Positions 10,871 through 22,800 of a DNA stretch of 64,000 bases are shown here, in pieces. The DNA comes from Oscillospiraceae bacterium (lineage in GTDB: Bacteria; Bacillota; Clostridia; UBA1212; UBA1255), in NCBI GenBank assembly GCA_015069165.1, contig SVJD01000006.1:1-64000 (forward strand). The letters run 5' to 3'. The notes under the pieces are model-generated. The model was not told the origin of the DNA and did no database searches. It saw only the letters and a list, made by a program, of their open reading frames with translations. Both the position numbers and the translations under genes were made by a program. Position 1 is the stretch's first letter, and the number at the start of each line of letters is the position of its first letter.

Positions 10871-12226
10871 ATGGAAACGCAAGGTTACACGATCGAAAAT
10901 ATAAATGAAATTTGGACAAAGTGCAAAGGTAAACTTAAAGATATAATTCTTTCTGTTCACTACGAAACTTTTATAGAATCTTTAAAACTCGTTGAAATAA
11001 TCGGAGATACTGCTCATTTTACAGTTCCGTACGAGTTTTGCATCAATACTCTTGAAACAAAGTATTATAATGATATAAAAAATATTCTCAATGAAGTTAC
11101 CAACCACTGTTTTGTAACTTTAGCATTTCACTTAGAAGGGGAATATGAACCTAAAATTAACAATAATACCGTTATTTCAAAAAATTCAAGCGAAGAATTA
11201 AATATGCATAAGTCAAATCTTAATCCTAAATATACATTTGATTCTTTTATAATAGGAAACAGTAACAGAATGGCTTATGCTGCTGCCGTGGCAATTTCCG
11301 ATTCTCCCGGAACGGCATATAATCCGTTATTTATTTACGGTAATTCAGGTCTCGGAAAGACTCACTTGATGCACGCAATAGGAAATCAAATTTTAAAAAA
11401 TGATCCTACGAAAAAAGTGTTATATGTTACTTCTGAAGTTTTCACAACAGAATTTATCGAAGCGATTGCAAATAAAAAGAATAATGAATTCCGTAATAAA
11501 TACAGAAAAATAGATGTTCTTTTAATTGACGATATTCAATTTATATCTCGAATGGAAAGAACACAAGAAGAGTTTTTCTATACATTCAGTTCTTTGTATG
11601 AAGAAAAAAAACAAATTGTAATTTCTTGCGACAGCCCGCTTAATAAAATTGAAATTCTCGAAGACAGGCTTCGTACAAGATTCGGTTGGGGATTAATTGT
11701 TGATATTCAGGTACCGGATTTTGAAACAAAAGTTGCAATTCTTAACAGGAAAGCCTCAGAAAATTCCATAGATGTAGATAATGAAATTCTCGATTATATT
11801 GCAAATTATACAAGTGATAATATCAGAGAACTTGAAGGTGTGATAAATCATCTTTCAATTTCGCTTATGCAAGGTAAAGAAATTACTCTTAATTTGGCAA
11901 AAGAAGCTTTAAAGCATTACCAAAAGAGTGATATTCAGGAAATAGATGCAAATATTATTATAGATAGTGTTTCCAGATACTTTAATTTAAGTGTAGAAGA
12001 CATTCTTTCGAAAAAGAGAACAAAAGAATTGGTTTTCCCGAGACAAATATCAATGTATTTGTGCAGAACCCTTACAGATATGTCTTATCCGGACATCGGA
12101 AAGGCTTTTAACGGCAGAGATCATACGACTGTAATGTATGCCTGTGACCAAATTACTAAACAAGTAGACACTAATCCAGAGCTCAAACAAATAATGGAAG
12201 AGCTTAAAAAGAATATTATAATTTGA
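10871..12226 (+). CDS. dnaA: Chromosomal replication initiator DnaA
   Basis: 451 aa; NPLFIYGNSGLGKTHLMHAIGN, VLLIDDIQF, domain IV FNGRDHTTVMYACDQI. Confidence 0.99.
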   Translation: METQGYTIENINEIWTKCKGKLKDIILSVHYETFIESLKLVEIIGDTAHFTVPYEFCINTLETKYYNDIKNILNEVTNHCFVTLAFHLEGEYEPKINNNTVISKNSSEELNMHKSNLNPKYTFDSFIIGNSNRMAYAAAVAISDSPGTAYNPLFIYGNSGLGKTHLMHAIGNQILKNDPTKKVLYVTSEVFTTEFIEAIANKKNNEFRNKYRKIDVLLIDDIQFISRMERTQEEFFYTFSSLYEEKKQIVISCDSPLNKIEILEDRLRTRFGWGLIVDIQVPDFETKVAILNRKASENSIDVDNEILDYIANYTSDNIRELEGVINHLSISLMQGKEITLNLAKEALKHYQKSDIQEIDANIIIDSVSRYFNLSVEDILSKKRTKELVFPRQISMYLCRTLTDMSYPDIGKAFNGRDHTTVMYACDQITKQVDTNPELKQIMEELKKNIII

Positions 12227-12228
12227 TT

Positions 12229-12452
12229 TTTTCCACAGAAAAAAGTGGATATGTGGAAAAATCCCTGTGGACAAATTGTGGAAAAAATCATAAAATAATT
12301 ATGCTGTGGAAACTGTGGATAATTTTTCACGGTTATTAACAGGGTTATCAACAGGCAAATTTGCCTATATATAGCTAAAAATTTAACTTTTCCACATAAT
12401 CCACAGATACTACTACTACTACTACTAAGAATATTATATTATATTATAAAAA
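12229..12452. promoter_or_regulatory. oriC: oriC unwinding region: DnaA boxes, DnaA-trios and DUE
   Basis: Many 9-mers near TTATCCACA: perfect TGTGGATAA 12314-12322; TTTTCCACA 12229, 12388; TAATCCACA 12397; TTATTAACA 12333; TTATCAACA 12345; TGTGGAAAA 12252, 12277; TGTGGACAA 12266. Then (CTA)x6 12410-12427 and AT-rich AAGAATATTATATTATATTATAAAAA. Confidence 0.93.
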
Positions 12453-12479
12453 GCGATGTGCATCCGGAGGTTATTTATT

Positions 12480-13595
12480 ATGAAATTGACTTGTAACAGA
12501 GATAATTTGGTAAGCGGTATTAATATTGTTCAAAAAGCAGTACCCACAAAAACAACTGCTGATATTTTGCAAGGAATATTGATAGAAGTCGGCGAAGAAC
12601 TTCGTTTTACCGGAAATGATAACGAATTCGGTATTGTTTATGAAATTCCTGCTATTATTGAAGAAATAGGAAGCGTTGTTGTTAATTCGAAGACTTTTGG
12701 CGATATTGTAAGAAAACTCCCGGATATATATGTTACACTTGAAACGATCAATGATGGTTCAATGCTTTCTATAACAAGCGGACATGCAAATTATAAAATC
12801 AAAGTTTATCCTACGGAAAGTTATCCGCCGGTTGCATTTCTTGATACATCTGTTTCTTTTGATATTAAAGAAAGTGTTCTTGTTGAACTTATAAAACAAA
12901 CTTCTTTTGCGGCAGCTATGCAAGATGAAAAAAGAGTTATATTAAAAGGAGTATATATTGAGCAAAAGGAAAATCAGCTTAGTTTTGTAGCAATAGACGG
13001 ATTCCGTTTGGCTAAAAAAACTATAGAAATTGATGATTCAAGAGAGTTTTCAATAATAGTACCAACAAAAATTCTTAATGAGCTTTCAAAATCATTAAGC
13101 GGTGAGGACGAAATAATTCACTTCTGCTGCAATGAAAATCAGATTATGTTTTTCTGTGATACATTCAGAATGGTTTCTAAGCTCTATAAAGGCGATTATA
13201 TTGATTATAGGAAAATGTTCCCAAGAGAATATAAAACGACCTGTATAATAAATAATAAGGCGTTTTTAAGCGCATTTGAAAGATCATCTCTCGTTATACA
13301 AGATGAAAAGAAATATCCGCTTGCTGTTAAATTTGATAATAATGATGAAGTTGTTATGTATGTTAACGCAGAAAACGGTATTTTAAGAGAAGTTATTTCT
13401 GCTGAAGTTACAGGGGAAAATATTGAAATAGGAATGTGTATTAAAAATATTTTGGAATGTCTTAAAGCTACAGGCGAAGAAAATATTATAATTTCTCTTA
13501 CACATGCTTTGGGACCTTGTGTTATAACAGGTGTTGAAGATAAAAGTTTCCAATATCTTGTTATGCCGGTTAAAATTACTTCTAAAACAGTTTAA
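12480..13595 (+). CDS. dnaN: DNA polymerase III beta sliding clamp
   Basis: DnaN; start set at ATG 12480 (MKLTCNRDNLVSGINIVQKAV) behind GGAGG at about 12466, inside the longer ORF 12456..13595. Confidence 0.97.
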   Translation: MKLTCNRDNLVSGINIVQKAVPTKTTADILQGILIEVGEELRFTGNDNEFGIVYEIPAIIEEIGSVVVNSKTFGDIVRKLPDIYVTLETINDGSMLSITSGHANYKIKVYPTESYPPVAFLDTSVSFDIKESVLVELIKQTSFAAAMQDEKRVILKGVYIEQKENQLSFVAIDGFRLAKKTIEIDDSREFSIIVPTKILNELSKSLSGEDEIIHFCCNENQIMFFCDTFRMVSKLYKGDYIDYRKMFPREYKTTCIINNKAFLSAFERSSLVIQDEKKYPLAVKFDNNDEVVMYVNAENGILREVISAEVTGENIEIGMCIKNILECLKATGEENIIISLTHALGPCVITGVEDKSFQYLVMPVKITSKTV

Positions 13596-13607
13596 TTAAA
13601 AATCAAT

Positions 13608-14747
13608 ATGTTTATTAGTCATATTTTATTGGAAAATTACAGAAATTATACATCATTGGATATTAAATTATCCAATGATGTTAATGTTTTTTACGGAAAT
13701 AACGGACAAGGTAAAACAAATTTACTTGAGTCCATTTTTTTCACTGTAATAGGTAAGTCTTTTAGAGGAACTAAAGATATTGATATAATAAATTATGGCA
13801 AAGATCATTTTAATATAGAAATTGATATTTCTGATGATATAACGGAAAATATAGCAATAAAATATAATAAAAATAAAGAAAAGTATATAAAAGTTAATGG
13901 TTTATATTTAAGAAAAACAGGGCACTTGATGGGAAATGTTATAGCAGTTATATTTTCACCGGAAGATATGCAATTAATTTCAGAAGGTCCTTCTGTAAGA
14001 AGAAAGTTTTTAGATATAGCAATAAGTCAAGTAAAACCTACTTATTATTTTGATTTACTCCAATATAATAAAATTTTATTTCAAAAAAACACATTGTTAA
14101 AAAATATAAAATATGGAAAGTGTAAAGAAGACAATGCTTTTTTAACTGTATGGAATGAGCAACTTTCGGATATAGGTGCAAAAATAATATATGAGAGAAA
14201 TAAAATTATAAATGATTTATCTGTGATTGCTTCAGAAAAACATTTAAAAATAGCAGAAAAAAGTGCCGAAAAAGATGAATTATTTAAAATTTTTTACAGT
14301 ACGGATATTTCCCGGGAAATACTTGCTGAAAATAATGTTGAAAAATATAAAGAAGAATTATTTATTTTGTTAGAAAGTAAAGCTAAGAAAGAGATTGAAA
14401 GAGAAATGACTCTTTCCGGACCTCACAGAGATGATATTGATTTTAAGCTTGATGATAAAGATATGAAGAAATTTAGTTCTCAAGGACAAAAGAGAACTGC
14501 AATATTATCTTTAAAATTAGCAGAACTTGAATTATTAAAAAAAGTTACAGGCAGAAAACCTATATTTTTATTAGATGATGTATTTTCTGAACTTGACGAT
14601 AAAAGGCAAGAAGCTTTTTTAAGAGAAATAAACGGTGTTCAGACTTTTATTTCTTGTGTAAATATCGATTCCTTAAAGTGTGACGGAAAAAAATTAATAC
14701 CGTTTGAAATTAAAAACGGCGGTGTTGTCGAAAAAACCTTTTTGTGA
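13608..14747 (+). CDS. recF: DNA replication and repair protein RecF
   Basis: LENYRNY, Walker A YGNNGQGKTNLLESIF, LSGPHRDDIDF, FLLDDVFSELDDKR. Confidence 0.98.
   Translation: MFISHILLENYRNYTSLDIKLSNDVNVFYGNNGQGKTNLLESIFFTVIGKSFRGTKDIDIINYGKDHFNIEIDISDDITENIAIKYNKNKEKYIKVNGLYLRKTGHLMGNVIAVIFSPEDMQLISEGPSVRRKFLDIAISQVKPTYYFDLLQYNKILFQKNTLLKNIKYGKCKEDNAFLTVWNEQLSDIGAKIIYERNKIINDLSVIASEKHLKIAEKSAEKDELFKIFYSTDISREILAENNVEKYKEELFILLESKAKKEIEREMTLSGPHRDDIDFKLDDKDMKKFSSQGQKRTAILSLKLAELELLKKVTGRKPIFLLDDVFSELDDKRQEAFLREINGVQTFISCVNIDSLKCDGKKLIPFEIKNGGVVEKTFL
14307..14320. promoter_or_regulatory. Predicted Noc-binding site (NBS)
   Basis: Perfect palindrome ATTTCCCGGGAAAT inside recF; equals the B. subtilis Noc consensus WTTTCCCGGGAAAW. 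Confidence 0.75.
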
Positions 14748-14789
14748 TACAATAATACAGATTATAGATGAATTTTTTAGGAGTTAATC

Positions 14790-15053
14790 ATGTATTTGCA
14801 TATTGGCGATAATGTTTCAATAAAAAGTAGTCAAATTATAGGTTTTTTTGATATTGATAAGACTACTACAACAAAAGAAACGAGAAACTTTTTGAGTAAT
14901 TCAGAGCAAAAGGGAGCCAGTGTGACAATTTCTGAGGATATGCCTAAGTCATTTATAGTAACAGCGGATAAAAAAGGGGAAGAAAATTCAAAAGTTTATA
15001 TTTCTCCTATATCTGTTTCAACATTAAAAAAGAGATCTAAAAAAGGATTTTAA
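14790..15053 (+). CDS. remB: RemB/YaaB-like extracellular matrix regulator family protein
   Basis: 87 aa (MYLHIGDNVSIKSSQIIGFFDIDKTTTTKETRNFL) between recF and gyrB, the B. subtilis yaaB/remB position. Confidence 0.8.
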   Translation: MYLHIGDNVSIKSSQIIGFFDIDKTTTTKETRNFLSNSEQKGASVTISEDMPKSFIVTADKKGEENSKVYISPISVSTLKKRSKKGF

Positions 15054-15057
15054 TTAG

Positions 15058-16995
<1,938 letters not shown>

Positions 16996-17006
16996 TAAAC
17001 ATACAT

Positions 17007-17022
17007 TGTTTCACGTGAAACA
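17007..17022. promoter_or_regulatory. parS: parS centromere site
   Basis: Perfect 16-bp TGTTTCACGTGAAACA between gyrB and parA. Confidence 0.97.
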
Positions 17023-17048
17023 TTTTATGAAAGGGAGTATCTTGTTTT

Positions 17049-17810
17049 ATGGCTAAAGTTATTGCTGTAGCAAACCAAAAAGGTGGTGTAGGAAAAACTA
17101 CAACATCAATAAATTTAAGTTCTTGTGTTGCGTATAGGGGAAAACGCGTTCTTTTAATAGATTTAGATCCACAAGGAAACGCTACAACCGGTTTAGGTGT
17201 GGATAAAAAGGAAATGAAATCCTCTATTTATGATGTGATTATAAATGAAGCACCTATACAGGAAGTAAAATTAGAAACTATGCAAGAAACATTGTTTTTA
17301 TGTCCTTCGAGTATAAGCCTTGCAGGAGCGGAAATAGAGTTAGTTAGTCTTCTTTCCAGAGAAAACAGATTGAAATATGCTATTTCAGAAGTACAAGATG
17401 AATATGATTATATATTTATCGATTGTCCACCTTCATTAGGATTATTAACTTTGAATGCTTTAACTGCTGCTGATACTGTTTTGGTGCCTATACAGTGTGA
17501 ATATTTTGCTTTAGAAGGTTTATCTCAATTGATGGATACTGTCAGACTTGTGCAAAAGCATTTAAATAAGTCATTAAAAGTAGAAGGCGTTGTACTCACA
17601 ATGTTTGATGCTCGTACCAATTTATCAATCGAAGTAGCCGAAGAAGTCAGAAAGCATTTTACAAACAAAGTATATCAAACACTTATCCCGAGAAATGTGC
17701 GATTAAGTGAAGCACCGAGCTATGGACTTCCCATTATAATGTATGATAAAAGCTCAAAGGGAGCGGAAGCATATTTACAGCTTGCGGATGAATTAATTAA
17801 TATACGTTAA
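17049..17810 (+). CDS. parA: Chromosome partitioning ATPase ParA/Soj
   Basis: KVIAVANQKGGVGKTTTSINLSS, VLLIDLDPQGNATTGLG. Confidence 0.98.
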   Translation: MAKVIAVANQKGGVGKTTTSINLSSCVAYRGKRVLLIDLDPQGNATTGLGVDKKEMKSSIYDVIINEAPIQEVKLETMQETLFLCPSSISLAGAEIELVSLLSRENRLKYAISEVQDEYDYIFIDCPPSLGLLTLNALTAADTVLVPIQCEYFALEGLSQLMDTVRLVQKHLNKSLKVEGVVLTMFDARTNLSIEVAEEVRKHFTNKVYQTLIPRNVRLSEAPSYGLPIIMYDKSSKGAEAYLQLADELINIR

Positions 17811-17839
17811 TTGTTATTTTTAGTGGAGGTTTTGGGAAA

Positions 17840-18709
17840 ATGGCTGTAAAAAGATCAGCACTTGGAAAAGGATTAGGTGCTTTAATTAAAGAAAATACAA
17901 CTGTAGAAGCAAAAAACAGCGTTATAGAGGTTGATATAAATAAAATTGAACCGGGAGTAGGTCAGCCGCGTAAAAATTTCGACAAAGAAAAAATAGAAGC
18001 TTTGGCAGAATCAATTAAAGAACATGGTATTATTCAACCTTTAATTGTAACAAAAGAAAATGATACTTATTATATTATTGCAGGCGAAAGAAGATGGAGA
18101 GCAGCGAGAGTTGCAGGAATTAAGAAAATTCCTGTTATAGAGAGAACTGCTACTACAAAAGAAGTAATGGAGCTTGCTTTGATTGAAAATATTCAAAGGG
18201 AAGATTTAAATCCTGTTGAAGAAGCCGAAGCATATCAAAAACTTATGGAAGAATTTTCAATGACACAAGATCAAGTTGCTTCGATAGTCGGAAAAAGCCG
18301 ACCTGCTGTAGCTAATACTTTAAGACTTTTAAATCTTTCAAAAGATGTAAGAGGTTTTTTGATAAGCGGAGAGCTTACTGTTGGTCAAGCAAGACCGTTG
18401 TTATCTATTGTAAAGGCAAAAGATCAGAAAGTGGCTGCAGAATATATAGTAAAAGCCGGATTAAATGCAAGACAGGTTGAACAGTATGTAAAAAGAATTA
18501 GTTCTAAGACAGAAGAAGTAAAAAATAACGATGATTCCGAAAAAGATATTATCAATAAACAAGAAATAAAATTTGTGCAGGATAAATTAAGAGCTTCTTT
18601 AGGCACGAAAGTTTTGTTAAGCGATAATAAAGGTAAAGGAAAAATAACAATAGAGTATTATTCCGAGGATGAAAGGGAACGTCTTATTGAATTATTAACA
18701 AGCAAATAA
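17840..18709 (+). CDS. parB: Chromosome partitioning protein ParB/Spo0J
   Basis: KRSALGKGLGALI, GQPRKNF, YIIAGERRWRAARVAG, IENIQREDLNPVEEAEAY. Confidence 0.98.
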   Translation: MAVKRSALGKGLGALIKENTTVEAKNSVIEVDINKIEPGVGQPRKNFDKEKIEALAESIKEHGIIQPLIVTKENDTYYIIAGERRWRAARVAGIKKIPVIERTATTKEVMELALIENIQREDLNPVEEAEAYQKLMEEFSMTQDQVASIVGKSRPAVANTLRLLNLSKDVRGFLISGELTVGQARPLLSIVKAKDQKVAAEYIVKAGLNARQVEQYVKRISSKTEEVKNNDDSEKDIINKQEIKFVQDKLRASLGTKVLLSDNKGKGKITIEYYSEDERERLIELLTSK

Positions 18710-18720
18710 GGGTGTTATTT

Positions 18721-19215
18721 ATGGAAAAGTATTTTTTATATGTATTTATTTTATTTGGAATATTGCTTATTATTTGTTTTATTATAATTTACAAATTATA
18801 TAAGAAAGTAAATAAATTACAGAAGAAACAACTTTTGCTTAATGATAAACTTAAAGGTCAAAGTGCTGAGGATTTACTTTATGATGTTTTAAGAGATGGA
18901 ATTGAAATAAAAACAGATCTCAAAGCAGTTCATAGAGAGATTTCTTCATTGCAAGATAAACAAAGTAAGTGTTTCGATAAAGTTAAGATAATTAGATATC
19001 ATACAGCAGCGGAAAGTGAAGCAAAATTAAGTTATTCTGTAGGTCTTTCAAATGATAACGGAGATGCTCTTGTAATTACAGGTCTTCAATACAGACAGGG
19101 TTGCAATATGTATTATAAGCAAGTAAAGGAAGGAATTCCTGATTTTGAGTTATCGCAAGAGGAAAAATGCTCAATTGACCGCACAAATGCGACGGATGTA
19201 ATCAGAAAAAAGTAA
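18721..19215 (+). CDS. DUF4446 family protein
   Basis: N-terminal TM helix then DUF4446-like region (AVHREISSLQDKQSKCFDKVKIIRYHTAAES.. SVGLSNDNGDALVITGL); downstream of parB. Confidence 0.85.
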   Translation: MEKYFLYVFILFGILLIICFIIIYKLYKKVNKLQKKQLLLNDKLKGQSAEDLLYDVLRDGIEIKTDLKAVHREISSLQDKQSKCFDKVKIIRYHTAAESEAKLSYSVGLSNDNGDALVITGLQYRQGCNMYYKQVKEGIPDFELSQEEKCSIDRTNATDVIRKK

Positions 19216-19221
19216 AAAATT

Positions 19222-19842
19222 ATGTTTAAATTTTTAAATAAGAAAAATAATAAATCAAATCAAGAAGTTTGGATTATCGCGGGATTGGGAAATCCGGGAC
19301 CTGAATATGAGGATACTCGTCATAACTGCGGTTTTAAAACTATTGATAAATTAATCAAAAAAATAGGCGAAAATCAAAAAGAAAATGTGAAATTTAAGAG
19401 TAAATATATTATTTGTCAGCATAAAGACAAAAAAATTGTTCTTTTAAAGCCGCAAACGTATATGAATAACAGTGGAGAAGCTGTTGAAAGTGTTATGAAT
19501 TGGTTTAAAAGTGACGAGGCACATTTAATTGTAGTGTATGATGATTACGCAATAGATGTTGAACAAATCAGAGTAAAGGCAAAAGGCAGTGCCGGCAGTC
19601 ATAACGGAATGAAATCAATTATACAATATGTGGGCTCTGAAAATTTCACAAGAATTAAAGTTGGAATCGGACCTAAAAATCCTAATATGGATACCGTAAA
19701 GTTTGTTTTAGGACATTTTTCTGCGGAAGAAAAAGAAAAATTGGATAAATCTTTTGAAAAAGCTGCAGAAGCGGCTTTGTTTATTGTTGAAAAAGGTGTT
19801 GAAGAAGCAATGAATAAATTCAACAGTAAAGGAAAAAAGTAA
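19222..19842 (+). CDS. pth: Peptidyl-tRNA hydrolase
   Basis: IAGLGNPGPEYEDTRHNCGF, LLKPQTYMNNSGEAV, GSAGSHNGMKSI. Confidence 0.98.
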   Translation: MFKFLNKKNNKSNQEVWIIAGLGNPGPEYEDTRHNCGFKTIDKLIKKIGENQKENVKFKSKYIICQHKDKKIVLLKPQTYMNNSGEAVESVMNWFKSDEAHLIVVYDDYAIDVEQIRVKAKGSAGSHNGMKSIIQYVGSENFTRIKVGIGPKNPNMDTVKFVLGHFSAEEKEKLDKSFEKAAEAALFIVEKGVEEAMNKFNSKGKK

Positions 19843-19886
19843 AAAAAGTAATTATAAATAAATATAAATACTGATTTTTGGCGATT

Positions 19887-22800
19887 ATGGACAATTTTGA
19901 TTTTATAAAAAAAAGTAAAAGTTATAAAAAATTTTATGATAATTTTTCCTGTGAGAATAAAAAAATAAGTCTCACAGGAATTACTTCGTCATACGCTGCT
20001 AACATTATATGTGCTGTTACTGATGATGAAAAAGATGGTGCATGTGAAGGAAAATGTGTATATATTGCTTCAAATGCGCTGTATGCAGCAAAATTCGCAG
20101 ATGATTTGCGATTTTTTATAAAAAATCCGGAGGATATTTTAGTATTAGCTCCGTATGAATATATGCTTTATGATGTTGAATCAAAGAGTTCCGAGTTAAG
20201 CGCTCAAAGAATAGATGTTTTGTATAGATTACTGCAGGGTAATTGGAAAATTCTTATTACCACTCCTGTAGCCGTTGCTCAGTGGTTCCCGAATCCCCAA
20301 TACATTAAAAATTCAGGAATAAAGGTTAAAACTGGCGAAATAATTGAAATTGATGATTTAGCAAAAAAATTATCATCAATAAGATATATGCGATTATCTG
20401 AAATTGATGGAAAAGGACAATTTGCCGTAAGAGGAGATATTGTAGATATATTTCCTTATGGTGCCGAAAATCCTATAAGAATAGAATTTTTTGATAATGA
20501 AATAGATTCTGTAAGAATTTTTGACATTTTATCACAAAGAACAATTGAAAAAACAGATGAAGTTCTGATTTTGCCTGATAATGAGACATATATTTGGAAT
20601 TGGGATCACGCAGACAGGGTAAGAAGCGATATTTTACGTGATTTGGATTTTATGAACCTTAAAGAAACATCTTCTTTATACAACAGAGTAAAAAGTGATG
20701 TAGATAAAATGCTTCCGAGAAATCTTTTTCAAGGATATGACAGATATTTACCGTATATTTTAGATAATAAATATACGCTTTTTGATTATACAGGTAAGTG
20801 CCATGTTTTTTTGGAAGATTTAAATGGTTTTAATGAGTCTATAAATTCCACAAAAGATGATTATGTAAGAATTTGTGAGACTATTCAGGATTCAATAGGT
20901 GTTTTAGCAAAGACTTATGATATTATGATGGATTCTCTGCAAACGGAAATGATGTGCGAAGAGTCTTCATATAATATTATATATGTAGATAAATTCCTTG
21001 CAGACAGAAAAAATTGCGAAATTATTGAGTTCCCGTGCAGAAGTACAGACCCGTTTGGCGGCAATTTGCAAATGCTTTTAGATTCTATACAGGAAATGGT
21101 AGAAAATAAGTACGAAACAGTACTTGTTACAGATAGCGAAGGTAAGAAAAATAGATTTTTATCAATGCAAGAGGATAATGCGATACCAAAAACAGTTAAA
21201 ATAATGGTGTCAAAACATGGATTATCCTCAGGTTTTATATGTGATGATGTTAAATTTGCCGTTTTTTCCGATGATTCTCTTTTTAAAAGAGAACGTGTAG
21301 CAGCGAGAAAAAAATTAAAAGGAAAGCCTATATCAAATTTCGCCGAAATAGAAGCAGGCGACTTGGTTGTACACGAAGTACACGGTGTAGGCCGCTTTGA
21401 AAAGATTGAAACGGTAGAAATTGACGGAATCAGACGTGACTATATAAAAATTAACTATAGAGATGACGGAGTTTTATATGTTCCGACACCTCAGCTTGAC
21501 AGTATACAAAAATATATAGGTCCGGATGGTATAAATCCAAAGCTCAATAAGTTAGGTTCAGCTGAATGGAATCGTACTACTGCAAAAGTTAAAGAATCTT
21601 TGCGTACTTATGCAAAAGAGCTCGTTGAATTGTATGCAAGACGTTCCAAGATAAAAGGGCACGCATATTCTCGTGACACAGTATGGCAAAATGAGTTTGA
21701 AGAATATTTTCCCTATGACGAAACTGATGACCAATTAAGATGTACAGAAGAAATTAAAGAAGATTTGGAAAAAAATCATCCTATGGAGCGTTTGTTATGT
21801 GGCGATGTAGGATACGGAAAGACAGAGGTAGCTTTAAGAGCTGCTTTCAAAGTAGTTTGTGAAGGAAAACAAGTAGCTTTTTTAGTACCGACTACAGTTT
21901 TAGCACAGCAACATTACAAGAATTTTGTGGAAAGATTCAGTAAATTTCCTGTAAAAATAGATTATTTGTGCAGATTTCGCACAACTGCGGAGAAAAAGAA
22001 GATTTTAAAAGATCTTGAAGAAGGAAAAACAGATATCCTTGTAGGAACGCACAGTATTATAAAAGGTAACGTCAAATTTAAAGATTTAGGACTTGTGGTA
22101 ATAGACGAAGAACAAAGATTCGGCGTTATGCATAAGGAAAAATTGAAAAAAGACAGACCGGACGTGGATATTCTTACGCTTTCCGCGACACCTATACCGA
22201 GAACACTTCATATGTCACTTTCCGGCATTAGAGATATAAGTTTATTGGAAGAACCGCCGCAAAACAGACATCCGGTGCAGACTTATGTGGCAGAATGGGA
22301 GCCGGCAATGATAAAAAATGCCGTTTACAGAGAAATGGGCAGAAAAGGACAAGTTTTCTACCTATATAATAAAGTGAAATCTATAGATGAGAAAAAAAGA
22401 CAGCTTCAAGAGCTTATTCCCGAGGCCAGAATAACCGTAGGACACGGTCAAATGGGAGAAAGGGAACTTGAAGCAGTTATGGAATCGTTTTACAGAGGGG
22501 AATATGACATTTTGCTTTGTACAACCATAATAGAATCCGGTCTTGATATGCCAAACGTAAACACAATTATAGTTGAAGAAAGCGATCACATGGGTTTGGC
22601 ACAACTATACCAAATACGAGGCCGCGTCGGACGTTCCGGCAAGACTGCATATGCATACATTACGTATAAAAAAGATAAAACGCTCAATGAAAATGCTGAA
22701 AAAAGACTCCGTACCATACGAGATTTTACGGAATTCGGATCCGGATTTAAAATTGCATTGCGAGATTTGGAAATAAGAGGTGCAGGCAGCGTTTTGGGAG

